64,000 bases of DNA, taken from contig JBAMJV010008033.1 in assembly GCA_037951105.1 (NCBI GenBank), positions 34,853 to 98,852 on the forward strand, given 5' to 3'. The translations under genes were made by a program, and so were the position numbers. Below the pieces are notes generated by a model. That model was not told the origin of the DNA and did not search any database. It saw only the letters and a program-made list of their open reading frames with translations. Of the stretch, positions 35,664 through 50,600 are shown one piece after another (position 1 is the stretch's first letter; the number at the start of each line of letters is the position of its first letter). The DNA comes from Echinarachnius parma. Its lineage: Eukaryota; Echinodermata; Echinoidea; Clypeasteroida; Echinarachniidae.

Positions 35664-38600
35664 ATGTGTTTTCCATGCATGGCAATCTTCGGCTCGCTCC
35701 CGCTGCTCTGGGTCATATTTATGCCCGTGGTGGGAGCATTTTGTGGACCCGATACGGTGCTTCGTTTCTCCCTTCTCATGATGGCCTACGCAACGCTGGA
35801 GGCGTGTGTTCAACGATTTCTGGTAAGTCGGTCACTCAGTCCACATCTGCACCTGACAGCACATGTACATGTTTTCAAAAGAAAACACCAATACCAAAGG
35901 TTTGATGATTTAATCTACTTCCAGTTATGAATAAGATTTACACATATTATGTCGTGTAATTAACTGTAATATCTTTTTGTTCATACTATAATAAAAATGA
36001 TTATATTTTATTTTAAATATTTATTTTTTAACTACCTTATTTATCCGTTAGAATATTAGAGTATCTACTATCTAGTGACATTTCTATGTTCAAATAAATT
36101 TGTCATCCATGTACATTCTCTGTTCATCTTTAATGCTATTTTGGTCATCCTTTTGCCTGCGCCTGTCAACATTAAAATTTATATCCCATTTTTGTTGTAT
36201 ATTTATAACTGTATAAAGTGTAAGCATGGTAAATGCATGTATCACTTTTATTCTACAGAAAACGGTCATCCCCTTATTCTCCATCGCGTTCTTCATGGTC
36301 ATCATCTGCCTGCCGGTCAGCATCGTGCCCTACCCTCTGGTCTGGTGTTACGGTCACTTGGTCTGGGTCACCGAACCCTTTATCCTGGTCGTAGAGGCGT
36401 TGGGCATTGTGGAGCTCACTTTGTTCATCAGCAAGAAATTGTCTGATCTCATCGAAGACAACGCCTTACTTGCCAAGGTTGGTATTGGTATGCTATATTG
36501 TATAATATTAAAGAATTTTAGATCAACGAACAAATGTGACTGCATGATATATAGCAAAATCCTGCACTTGTCGGTAATTCATGTTTTGAAGAAATGGGCA
36601 TTATTTAAGTTTTAAGTTCACATTTATTCTATGTAAAAGACTTATACTTAGGTAAAATCAAAACAATCATATTATTGCCAAATATCCTCTAATTAAAGAT
36701 TGTAATGAGGCCTTTCTAACGGCTTGAAAATCACAATTTTGATATAAAATATGAAACAGACCATTGTGAATTGGGTTAAGTTGTTATTATAGTTATGCAA
36801 ATAAAGCACTTCTTTCAAAACTTTCTATTAAATTTGCTATAGATATTAAATTGATATTTATATTATAACTAAATATATTATCTTCAACAAGACCAGTTAT
36901 AATAACGATAACAATGATGGTGATGTGATGATGATGATGATGATGATGATGATAATGATAATGATAACTTTAATGATAATGATAATGATAATGATGAAGA
37001 TGAAGATGATGATGATGATGATGATAATAATAATGATTATATGACCATATGAGGATTATGTTCAGGTGATGAAGACCGATGACAATGCTACTGTTGTTGC
37101 TACTGCTGATTATGATGGTGTTGATGATGTTGATTATATCTCCCCTGACCGGGTGAAAAAAATGCAGTGTCCGTTTCTTTACTTTTTATACATTTTAAAT
37201 TACAGGGTTTGATACTAGGAGCTGCGGGCCTGTCATACTTTGCATCATTTATTCTCGGTCTCTACATTTATTGGATAGGATCAACAGCTATCAGATGGTA
37301 AGAATCATATATGTGCACACATACAAATGTATGACACATGTGTACATGCACGCACATCTACAAATTTTGTTAACCCATCAAGGACGAGAGCTATTTTAAG
37401 GCAAAATTGCTCATTGTTTTCTTCTACAAATTGGCAACTCCTAAATTTTGTTGACCGATCAATGACATAAAAATAGGTGGAAAATATTATGTAATGACCA
37501 TTTGAGACAAATATGAAGTGACTTTGCCGCAAAGTTGCCAATTTGAACGCCAATATCTGTTTTTTAAAATATCACAATGTGTTGCCAATTTAAGGATTTT
37601 TCTAAATTATAGTGATTTACGCAATAATAAAAAATAACTAAAGCAGGTAGAGTAACAGAATAGGGCTCTAAAAATAGAGCAATGTATGCTCTTTCTTCCT
37701 GTACACTTCACATAACTAGTCTTCTTCTTGTTTAAGTGTAGGACTACCAAACCACAAATATGTGGGCCTTAGACACTGATGGGTTTTGGTCATACTAGTG
37801 TATGATCATTTCGACACCTGCATACACACAATTTCCTTGGAGCGCAGATTACATAAACAATGCATGTGGTGGCAACTCTATTATAGCGCCCTCTAATACT
37901 TGCCACCCATGCATTGTCCATTCACAGCCTGCTCCACACAACAGTATTGCTAATGTATGTATGAGTGCACGCATGCACATACACACACACATGCATGCAC
38001 ACATTTATACACACACACACACTACATACAATTACCACAATATATGAATATTCATGTGCATACAATGATACCCTCAAAATGAGCTTAGTTTCAAGAAATC
38101 TTCAATTATTTCACGAGAAAATGAAATAAAGATGTAAAATTAAGAATAAGAATAGTTGCTTTTACAGATATAAACACATTACAATATGAAACAAGAAGAC
38201 AAATGTTAACAAAAATAAAACCATTTTTTATATATAGAATTTCAACTCGGTTATTACCCTGTTTTTTTTCTTCTTCTACTTCTTGAAATAGGTTATTGTT
38301 AGCTGTTTTCTTGGTGTCATTGATCCATCTTGTGCTGACCATATGGCTAGATCAAGGTAAGAAAGTGAAAGTGATATTTATAAGCTTTTAAATTTGGTAG
38401 CCCGATTGGGCAACTAAACCGTATTTCTGTTTGTTTTTATCTCAAATATTAACCTGTTAATAACATATAATAAAAAGGAATGTGTTTCCGGCATGTCTTT
38501 CATTTAGGTGCATCCTGCTATTAAAGGTTAATTCCATTTGTAAAAATACAGAATGGTGAGGTTTTGCTTTGCCTTTAGCGACTTTCATACATGTATGTTT

Positions 38601-41600
38601 GTTCAATATTTGACATACATGTATTTAATTGTCCCCATTACAGGTATCATATCCAATTGTGCTGTGGTGACGCTTTGCATGGTGGGAGCTCTGTGCGTTG
38701 GCTTCTACGAGACGGATCTTGTGACACATCCCCTCTCAGAACCAAAGGAGTGGTTAGAGTAAGTATGATACTGTGACCTATTACCAAACATTAAATTATT
38801 TCACCACAAAAAGCAAACATAGGAATAATAAAATAAAAGTGCAAATTATACGAACAGCTGCATAAACTCATACAAAATGGATTGTTGTAATATTTCTTCA
38901 AGAATTTACAAATTTGTATCCTGATCAACTTTCTTGTGAAAGATGAAGCCTTTTTCTTGACTCAAATTGTTTTGTTGTATTACCAAACATTAAACTTTTG
39001 CATATAGTCCAGTAGACGGTTCTATATGTCGTGTATTAGACCTGGAGACATTCATAAGTATAATATTTTTTTTGCTATTCATGTTCTAAATGGTTTATAG
39101 AGAAAATTCAGCTGTGTTGCCACCTCGGCAACATTGAGCAATTTCTTATATAAGCATTATAAAGATAATGAGCTAATTTGCATATTTCTGAAATAAGGTC
39201 AGAGGTCATTTGCTATCTAGGAATAGAGCACACATAATGAAAACTATTATTTAAAGGTGTTTTGGGGTAAGGAATCCATTTCCGATGCTTATTTGCGTGT
39301 GCCATATGGGCAACACCCTGAAATCCAATATGGCTGCCCCTAATTTGCATATTTATGAATATGATAGGTTTTTGGTGGCTGAGGCCATTAATAAACAAAA
39401 AGTACAGGATATTATTTTTCAATCATGTTCCATATATGTATTAAAGATATTTCAGCTTTGTTGCCACCTTGGCAACAATCAGCAATGCATATAATTAGCA
39501 TAATTAGGTTTTTCACCTAATTTGCATATTCCCATAAATCAAGTAAAATCGTATATATTGTGAACCCGAAAACTAAAAATTACGAGTAATACCACTTTTC
39601 CAAGGTTTTGCGGGGCAACAAATCCATTTATGATACTTAATTCGACATATCTCCATGGCAACCCATATAAATCCAAGATGGCCGATCCCAAAATTAGTCT
39701 AGCTAGTATACATATATTCCTTCTTTTGGTTATAAAAGCTCGGGATGATCTTTTTTTTTAAATTTAAATCATTGGAATAGGCAACTAGAATACTGGACTC
39801 ACAATTCAGTTTGGTTTTAACGGTAAAAAATAATACATTTATGAAATAATTGCAATCAAACAGACTAAGAACATTCTCTCCTTACAAAAGCCAAAGGCGG
39901 CCATCTTGGATTTATGTGGGTTGCCATGGTTTTGTGTTGAATTAAGTATCAGAAATGGATTTGTTGCCCCCAAAAACCTTGGAAAAGAGGTATTACTCGT
40001 AATTTCTAGTTTTCGGGTTCACAATATATACGATTTTACTTGATTTCTGGGAATATGCAAATTAGGTTAAAAACATAATTATGTTAATTATATGCATTGC
40101 TGATTGTTGCCAAGGTGGCAACAAAGCTTAAATATCTTTAATACATATGTAGAACATGATTGAAACATAAAATCCTGTACTTTTTGCTCATGAATGGATT
40201 AAACTACCAAAAACCAATCATATTCATAAATATGCAAATTAGGGGCAGCCATCTTGGTTTTCAGGGTGTTGCCCATATGGCAAATGCAAATGGGCACCGG
40301 AAATTAATTCATTACCCCAAAACACCTTTAAATAATAGTTTTCATTATGTTTGCACTATTCCTAGATAGCAAATGACCTCTGTCCTTATTTCAGAAATAT
40401 GCAAATTAGCTCATTATCTTTATAATGCTTATAAAAAAAATTGCTCAATGTTGCCGAGATGGCAACAAAGCTGAATTTTCTCTATAAACCATTTAGAACA
40501 TGAATAGCAAAAAAAACATTGTACTTATGAACATTTCTAGGCCCTAGAGATAACTACTGGACTAATAGGAATGCCCTTGACATGCGTGCTGCTTCAGGTG
40601 CCCAACAAAACAAGTGTAAAACACCTCAGGATGCTTATTTTCCTCAAAGCCCATTTAGTATCCTCCATAAATCTGTCAAATCCAACTTTAAACTCTCAAT
40701 TTTAAGTCATCACCTTGCTATATAATATAATAGATACAAACCTGTCAATGAGAGACAGCCGTTTGCAGCAGAACAAATTCTTTAGAAAATTGAATTTAGA
40801 ATTTGAATTATTTCTAAAAATTGAATCTACTTCAATGTGAAACATTTCTTTCATTGATTTTAAGAAAGAATATATAGAATATTTTTAATGAATTCTTCTT
40901 TTTTCTTCTTTTCTTTAAACAGGGAATCTATGGATCTAAAATCACTGATTCAGATGTTATTATCCGCTGCAACAACAAGCCTCAGTAAGTTCAAAATCTG
41001 GAATAAAAGAAACCTTTTATGGCTAGTTATTAAAACATTTCAAGTGTAAGTGTAAGGCTGAGCAATATTGACATCCGAATTGGTTCATAAATGATCTTTA
41101 AGCATGTTTGTAGATTGAGCGTTCCGTAAATCATTGAATTTAGAAAATTCATATTATTACATTTTCAAACTGTACATAATAACATAACTCAAACATAAAG
41201 GAAACTGTCTAGAAATATTTTAAATGATTAAAAAAGAGCAACAAAAAAAAGAAACTGTTCGGGATCACACAAAGTGATGCAGCTTTGTATTAATTGAATT
41301 CAAACATAAAGGAAACTGACTAGAAATATTTTAAATGATTGAAAATGAGCAAACTTTTCTTTAGAGAAAAGTCGATTTAATTATCCTTGGGTTAGGGCCC
41401 GGTTTATGTATCTTCTGACTATTTGAACAATGAAAAGGGTTTCATGAGAACGTCCCCAATTCAAGGGTCTTTGTGGCTTGATGGTTGAGCACCGGTCTAG
41501 CAATTCAGGGGTCTCTGGTTTGAAGCCTATTTTTCTTTGCTCATTTTTAATCATTTAAAATATTTCTAGTCGGTTTCCTTAATGTTTGAACTTTGAATAC

Positions 41601-44600
41601 AATGTGCTGCGGTTAGTTCACTAGCTGGTCGGCATACTCAGGGCTCTTCCAAAACAGAAAGAAATGATGATGGTTGGAAAACTTGTTGAGGTTTTAACAG
41701 ATTTTTGTTTTTGTATAGAAACCATCTTGTATATTTCTGCTAAATGGTAACTAAATGGTTTAAAGTATCTGAAATGTTTGTTTACTGGCTACGCAGGTCA
41801 CGTTACCAAGGCAACGCGTTTCTTGTACAAGTTGATGAGTCCCATACTCATTACTCTGATCATAATACGAGCTGCCAGCGTGCTGCAGATTGTTAACTGG
41901 CTGGTTGGGAGACTCAAAGAGGTGAGAAATTTTTTTATTTTTCTGATCGTCTTTTTAAAAAATTTTATTGACCTATTGTTTCCTTTTTCTTTCTTTTTTA
42001 TGGTAGTCATGCGCCACCAAAAATTATGCTAATTATTTGAATACCTCAAATTGGCATTCCATTGAAATGGTGTTACCAATTAAGTCACCAGTTATATTAT
42101 TTCTTTTTGGAATGTCAAGCATCCCTTTGTCTGGTTGCATAATTATGAGAAGAAACAATCAGAGGTGCAGAGATGCCAAGTAGTATGTTTTTGCCGTATT
42201 TAGTACAATTTTTTGATGAAAATACAGCAATTGGCTTCGCGATAAAATATGATTTTTTTTTTTTTGCCTCTAGAGGTTGTCTGCTCTGAAATTTTTTTTT
42301 TGGGGGGGGTTTAAATACTGTTTTTTACCTCTCAGAATACTTTTTTTGGTTTGTGAAAGTTGGCATCTCTGGTGGTGGTGCAAGACAAAAATAAAACTGT
42401 TTCCAAAAAACAACCACTAAAGACCAGTCAAATTCCACAGGTGTGAAAGAGTTTAACTGGTGAATGGTAATTTTCTGGGTGTTTATTTTTGTGATCTGAT
42501 ATGTCCACTTGGTAATGTGTGGACATTTCACATTAAATCAATGTTATATGGCTGAGTAATGAGCAAAAATGCAAGGTGATATTTGCTAACTCATTGCACT
42601 GACTTATACACAGTTATAAATATCCAGTGGATAATAAAAAATCTGAACACTTTGATTGTAAATATCTTTTTAACGAAAGGGAAATTAAAAAAAATTAAAA
42701 AAATCTGTTCCATGCTTCTATTGGTGATACCAATACAACATGGTATGAGAGAACCACTGGATTTCGAATTAATTTTTGTGGTTTTGGACAATGTTACTAG
42801 ATCCCTTTAAAAAGGTGGAATTGTGGAAACCTGTCATTTTCTCTTATAGTAGTTGTTTTTAATACTTGAAACTAAGTCTGGAATATAATAAACCAAAAGT
42901 GATCTTTGAATGAAATAATATGGTAATGGTTTGCAGGGCCGTTTTAAGAAGCAAACAAATTGCCAATAAAACATCCTATATGAGTCAGATCTATCTGGAA
43001 TAGCCCCATCTCCAGTCCAATATTGGTCATGCTTTTAATAATGTTCCACACTTCTGTAAAAATGCTGTGAATTTGTACTGTACTTGTATAATGTCACACA
43101 AATTACACATTTTGCGAACATCTTGGCTTACAGACAGTCATAACAGTCATAGACAGAATTAATGGGATACCATCAGAATAAAGGGGTACACCTGCCAAAG
43201 TGGTATAGGATTTGACAAAACATTTCTTATGTTTCTTAGGAAATGTTTATCACTCTATTGGGTGGGTACATCTGTTAAAAGGGTGATTAGATATATACCT
43301 TGCGAAAGCCTACCCAATTAAGCAGAGACTACTGCAGTATTTTTTATTAGAAATAGTAATAATAATAATGATAATTGTCCATTCTTATATAGCACTTTAT
43401 TACAGTTAAGTCTCAACGCGCTCGGAGCATTATTACCTTGGCTTTAATAGCCGAGCAGCCTTATTCAAGCGCTTCAGCACTTCAAGGAATAAATTCCTGC
43501 CAAGTACCCATTTACTACACTTGGGTTGGGAGCAGCAAGTGTCAATAAAGTGTCTTGCTGAAGGACACACCACGGCTGGGAATCGAACCCACGACCTTCG
43601 TATTTAAAGACGATGGCCCGAACCAATATACCACGACACTCCCAAGTAGTAGTTGATAATAATGAACATACAATTTTTTGCAATATTAATGGTCACAATG
43701 ATGAGGATCAGATTTGTAATAGTGATTATTATGCAGCTAAGATAAATAATGTTTGCAAGATTAGATCTACTTTTTGTCGGGCCCACCATAGGTGGAGGGG
43801 AGACTAAGGGATCCAAATTGCGTCCGTCTGTCCGTCCGTCCGTCTGTTTGTCCGTGACGCTTACACAAATTTGAATAACTTTCCAACCGTGCATCTGTTT
43901 GTAACCGAACTTGATTGCTGGATTCCCTATACCGGCCTCCATGATATGCTGGGGTCAAAGGTCACATAAGTAGGTCAAAGGTCAAATGAGGGTCAATGTG
44001 AAGTTTTGGGGGTAAGAGTCTATTAGGGTCGATAACTTTCCAACCCTGCAACTGTTTGTAACCAAACTTGATTGGTAGATGCCCTATACCGACCTCCATG
44101 ATATGCTGGGGTCAAAGGTCACATAAGTTTGACTGTATGTAGTTTTGACTGTCTATTGAGACCACCTGCTGATAAAGACCACAATTTCTGTCTCCCTTGG
44201 GTGGTCTTTATAGAATATGTTTGACTGTCTATAGAGACCACGTACCTGCTGATAAAGACCACAACTACTGTCTCCCTTGGGTGGTCTTTATAGACAGGTT
44301 TGACTGTCTATAAAGACCACCTGCTGATAAAGACCACAATTTCTGTCTCCCTTGGGTGGTCTTTATAGAATATGTTTGACTGTATGTAGTTTGACTGTCT
44401 ATAGAGAACACCTGCTGATAAAGACCACAATTTCTGTCTCCCTTGGGTGGTCTTTATAGAATATGTTTGACTGTATGTAGTTTGACTGTCTATTTATAGA
44501 GACCACCTGCTGATAAAGACCACAATTTCTGTCTCCCTTGGGGGGTCTTTATAGACAGGTTTGACTGTCTATAGAGACCACCTGCTGATAACCACCTTTC

Positions 44601-47600
44601 TGGCTCCTTTGCGTGGTCTTTATAGACAGGTTTGACTGTAAGTAGTTTGACTGTCTACTGAGACCACCTGCTGATAAAGACCACAATTTCTGTATCCCTT
44701 GGGTTGTCTTTATAAAATATGTTTGACTGTATGTAGTTTGACTGTCTATAGAGAACACCTGCTGATAAAGACCACAAATTCTGTGTCCCTCGGGTGGTCT
44801 TTATAGACAGGTTTGACTGTATGTTACAAAGTACCCCAATATGTTTTCACTTCCTTTTTCATGCCCCTTTGCACACTAAAATCTATAAACTTGCAGTTGT
44901 TTATAAATTGAAGGCAGAAGATTCTAATTAGTGCTCTTAATGAAGCAATTAATGTTTGATCGATGGATCTCGACTAATCGTTCTCTCGCTCTCGGAACCT
45001 GCTCAACGGTTTAATGACTTTTGCTTTCATGATCATTAGCCCTAATGAGACAGGCATGTAACATCAGTAGCACGTGCCCGATTGCCTGGGGCAAGTAAAA
45101 ATGTATGTCGGGCAAGTGACATTTCATAAATGGTCTTGTTTGGTTGACAAATCGGGCAACTAACATTTCTGTTTATCTACAAGAGGAAAATATACATAAT
45201 TCCTTCATGAGATAGGCATGTAACATACATATAAGTAGTACTTGCCCAATTGCCTGGGGCAAGTAAAAATGTATGTTGGGCAAGTCAAATTTCATAAATG
45301 GTCTAGTTTGGTTGTCCGATTGGGCAACTGACATTTCTGTTTTACCACAAGAGGAAAATATACATAAGTCCTTAATGAGACAGTTATGTAATGTAAAGTA
45401 GCACTTACATCACTAGTACTTGCCTGGTTGTCTGGGGCAAGTATAAATGTATGTCGGGCAAGTAGAATTTCATAAAATAATGGTCTAGTTTGGTTGTCTC
45501 ATCGGGCAACTGACATTTCTGTTTAACTACAAGAGGCAAACATACATAATTCCTTGATGAGACAGGCATGTAACATAAATTTAAGTAGCACTTACATCAC
45601 TGTACTTGCCCGGTTGCCCAGGGGCAAGTAAAAATGTATGTCGGGCAAGTGAAATTTCATAAATCGTCTAGTTTGGTTGTCCCATCGGGCAACTAACATT
45701 TCTGTTGAACTACAAGAGAAAAATATCATTTGTTTAATTAGCCCTTATGTGAAAAACTTCATGTGAAGGATCTTCTCAATGCCCATGAGCTGCTTGGAAA
45801 GAATGCTCCCCAGTCCCCAGGGAGTGGAGTATGCTGGTTTTCACATTGTATTGTATCGTGTAAAGCGCTTAGAGATGATAATATTTCATATTAAGGCGAG
45901 CTATATGAATCAAACCTATTATAATTATTATTTACATTGTTCTTTGCCTTTGACAATATTAGACAATAGTTTTCCATGAAACATTATACAGATGTTAACT
46001 GGTGATGGAGGGAACATCACAGAATGTTTCTCTCCGAGGGATTTGAAATGCTATTGAGAGACTTATTGTCTCCACCTAATAGCATTTCAAATCCGAGGGA
46101 ACATTGGGTTAGTTTTTTTTCAAATGCCCCTTTACTATGACGATATCTATCATTGATAATCATTCAGCTCAAGAGCGTTTATAAACGGTCATACTGTAAT
46201 TAGTTGTAAAAGCTGACGCAAATTTTCGCTTTTTTAACCAGGAAAGCAGTGTTCTTTTTCAATGAAACTTTCACACATCATTCGGACATATCTTACAATG
46301 ATTTTGGTATAGGATTGAAGTCTCAAATGTCATTTTGGGCGATATCTGACACTTTACAGGTGTACCTTTAACCTGTTCTTAATAACCAACAAAATATACT
46401 AAGTATCCACCCCCAAAAAAAAAAGTATCCACCTTGCTTGCATTTGTTGTTGCTTTGACAGGCAAACCTCTTGCAAAATTTCAGATTGCTGGGAACAACC
46501 TTGTATTGAGAATATAGGATATAGCTAATATTTGAAGACTGGTATGTAACGTTAGAGAACCAGGCTATATAATAGAGTGTGATGAGGTGAAAGAGCGCCA
46601 TCTATTGATGAAATTGATGGAATCTACTCCATATTATATATTTATATTTTTTTATTTTTGTATCTAGAAAACTTAGAAAGAAAATAAGTCTAATCATGCC
46701 TCATCAACTTGCAATAATAGTGGGAAATTCATAATTCAGTAATTATTTTAAGGTCCAAACTCCAAACTGTGTTTATTTCACTCCTAGAATAAAAACAAAA
46801 CGAGCCTAGCAATGAAAACACCTAACAAGGAACTACCATATATACATATATGCATTTTTGTTGTTTAATTTGTATTCGTATTTATTACAAGTCTACTAAA
46901 AGATTGCACAAGTAATGAATAATAATAGTACTAATAATCACAAGAATGTGAAGCACCAGTTTGATTAATCAATCATCATCTCTGAAGTGCTTTACATCAT
47001 GATAACGCTTTGTAGGATAGTAGGAAAGAGGAAGAGAGAAAAAAAGAGGAATATATAGAAAAAGGTAATTCTGTTGGTCGCACATCCGGGTATTCCGTGA
47101 CCCGAGGTCACTCACGCGCTCTCGATCGTACACTGCACTGGAGTGAAAACGCTATGTTTCACTCCAGTGAGTCACGTGAACAAAACAATGACCCGGAAGT
47201 GACGTGATGCCGACCCAGAGAATAGAGGGATGAGGAGGAATCAAAATGGGTTTTTTTTTTCCGGGGGGGGGGGGGGGGGCAGACATAGGTGGACAAGGGA
47301 GGAGAGGTTAAACTGTGATCCGGCCATTAAAGGGACTTAGTAACAATTGTCAAAATCCTCAAAATCCAAATTTGAATTCTAGCGAATCCCTCATACCTTG
47401 TTGTATTCGTATTAACAATAAAAGCATGGGACAGGTTTTGTCTTTTTCAAATTTCCCTTCGTTAAAAAGATATTTACGATTGAAGAGTCCAGATGTTAAA
47501 TTATCCACTGGATTGTCAGAACCGTGTACAAAGTGATCACTTTGCATTTTTGCTCATTACTCGGCCATATAACGTCCATTTAACTTGAAATTTCCACACA

Positions 47601-50600
47601 ACACCCAGTGGACATATCAGATAACAACAATATGTATTGTATCAACCGCTTATCACTTTTTGCACAATATGTCAACAAAGTTACTAGATCCCTTTAACTT
47701 TGTCAAATTCAACCAAAATCTCTTGGAGCTTTCACACTTCTCTTGTACCTTGTTGCTTTGCTCATGAATGCTAACAACAGAAGAATGAAATGCGATTTGA
47801 TTTTTAATTTCTCCCTCTTAGTTTATGTAGATATATTTTTACGATTGAATGAAAAGCGTTCCGGAATGCTTTTCGATTGCAGTCAACATCATTGGGCAGT
47901 AGGTGATAACACTAGCTGACATCGGTTTACCCGTTCAGGGGGGTGTTTCACAGAGATCCTAAGTTGATCTTAGCACTAAGATGGTCTTAAATATTATGGA
48001 GAGCCATTAGTGTCTTGAAACAGTTTTGTAAAAGTTATGTTGAAATGCATAAAATGTTGATTCAAATCATATATATTTTCTAATTATCAAAGAGATTTCC
48101 TGAATTTTATGTGAAGATCATGAATCTCTTTGATATATGATTTGAATCAACATTTTATGCATGTCAACATTAACTTTTACAACAATGTTTCAAGACACTA
48201 ATGGCTTTCCATAATATTTAAGACCATCTTAGTGCTAAGATCAACTTAGGATCTCTGTGAAACACCCCCCAGGACTGGTCCTGAAAATATTCTGGCTTGG
48301 GTCTATGGAGAATACATGTTATAGCAAAATCAATCAGTCTTGAACGGGTTAAGAATTACAGTGTTCTTTTTCTTTGAAACTTTCACGCACCATTTAGAAG
48401 AACCTTTCAATGGTATTATCACTTTTGGAAAAAATCTTATAAATAAGTTACTGGATCACTTTAAAACTGGCTGACTCATTTTATTTTCAGGCAATAAAAT
48501 CTGACATGTTTATTTTGCAGACAATGATGCTTATCAGAGTAATCTTTGCAGTCAATTGAGAGACCCTTTTGCAATCGTTTGTTGATCCCTTTTTAATGGG
48601 CTTAGTCAGAACAATTTTCCATGTGTGCATGCTCTTAATTAAGTGTGTGCACTATGTGTATGCTAGCATTATTGTGTGTGTTTTTGCGTTTAATGGTTGC
48701 ATGCAATTCTTTGTTAATGTGTGTCAGTGTGTGTGTGTATTTGTATGTGTGTGCTTGCATACATGTCTCTACTTAAGTGCTTATGTGTGTGTGTGCGTGT
48801 GTGTGCGTGTTTGTGCATGTGTGCGCGTATGTGCATGTGTGTGGGGGTGTGTGTGAGTGTGTGTGTTTGTGTGCATGTGCATGCATATGGATTGAATTGA
48901 ATTGAAAAGAGTTTATTAATCAAATGGTTTGCAGCCAAAGGCTGAATTGTACATTTGTTACATTTACAAAGAGCATAATACATATTAAAAGTTATAAAGT
49001 TTAAAAGGCAATAAGAAATATGCAAACAGCAAAATACACAATTATACATGTATAAGAAAAGAAAATGATCATACAAAGTTGAACTATATATTGTTTAAAA
49101 TACGAACAAGGTAAGGAAGAGCACTATTTTGAAATCTTAAAGTTCTACATGTAAAAGTGTCATATTTGTTCGAGTTTCTAAAATTGTATCTATTTTCTCT
49201 TTTAACTGGTAACCAATCATTAAAAACAGGGTGTTTTTCTAAAGATATTACAAACTGTTCACAAAGTTGTTTTCTTCTTGCTTCCAAAGTAATCAAATTG
49301 CACAATGAAACAGCATTAACATATGTTATATAATCACCTCCCAATATTATTCTAAGGACTCTCTTTTGAATCCGTTCTAAATTCAATATTTGCTCTTGAG
49401 TAATATTTCCATTAAAAACCGGGACACAATAATCAAGTACTGGTGTTATGTACCCCATGTATATAATTAAAAGATCATTGCGAGGAAAATCAAATGATTT
49501 CAATCTACGAAGCATATACAATGGTTGTTTGATAGTCATTGAAAACATACTAAAATGTAATTTTCGGGCCACCAACAAAATGTGAGGAAACAAATTAACT
49601 GGCCAGTGCAGCCAAGCCAATAGCAAAAGTAGTGCAGAGCCATGGCTAGTTAGTTCCTTTTAAAAGAGATCAGATAGTAACTTTGTTGACATATTAAAAG
49701 TGATGAATGGTTAATGCGTACTGTTGTGATCTGATATTTCTACTGAGTAATATGTGAAAATTTCACTGGTCGAGCAATGAGCAAAAATGCAAAGTGATAT
49801 TCACTTACTCATTACACTGACTTTGTATATGGTTAAGACTATCCAGTGGATAGTTACAAATCTGAAAATTTAAATCGTAAATATCTTTTTAACGAAATGG
49901 AAGTTCCAAAATCAGAAACCGGTCCCATGCTTTTATTGATAATACAAATACAACAAGGTATTTATAAGGGAACCGCTAGAGCTCCAAGTAAGTTTGAAGA
50001 TTTGGACAATGTTACTAGATCCCTTTAAGACTGCATCAAAGCCCTTACTGCACTGTCAAAAGTGAAACATACATGCTTCAATTAAATGTAGTAAATTGTC
50101 CATTTATAACCTGTACGTGTATATCATTAAACCATATATCAATTAATTAATGTTGGCGATATCAGTCATAAAACACCTTATTGCAGATTGGAAGAATCCA
50201 TAAAACAAAACAGAAAATAACATATTTTATGTTACATGCATAATATTATTCTTTATTGTAAGTATCCTCTTTTATCTATATGTTAATTTACTATAAATCT
50301 CACGTGATATAACCACGTCATTAAACAGTTTTATCTCATTATCCGTTATATTTGCACTACTAAAATCCATAAAACAATAATGACATTATACTGTAATACA
50401 TGAATGATGTCATTTTAATTGCACATCAAAAGTTAATCAAATGTACATTTGGGTTGTGTTACCCTGTGATTCATTAACAGGAAGTTTGCACTTGAGTTTA
50501 CTTTCATGAACTTAATTAGTTCCACATACTGTACAAACATACAACTGCTCTTAGTTCCCATTCATACATGTATGACGAATGAACATTTATGAATTAAATA

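Noticed and set aside
41467-41520. A tRNA gene
   Set aside because: Only A- and B-box-like motifs; arms do not pair as a tRNA and it sits inside an inverted-repeat element.
43800-44130. GGTCAAAGGTCA as a nuclear-receptor response element
   Set aside because: Part of a dispersed tandem repeat; motif match alone is not evidence of regulation.
44133-44825. CRISPR-like array
   Set aside because: Units vary from 74 to 96 bp without unique spacers, and the DNA is animal; it is a minisatellite.
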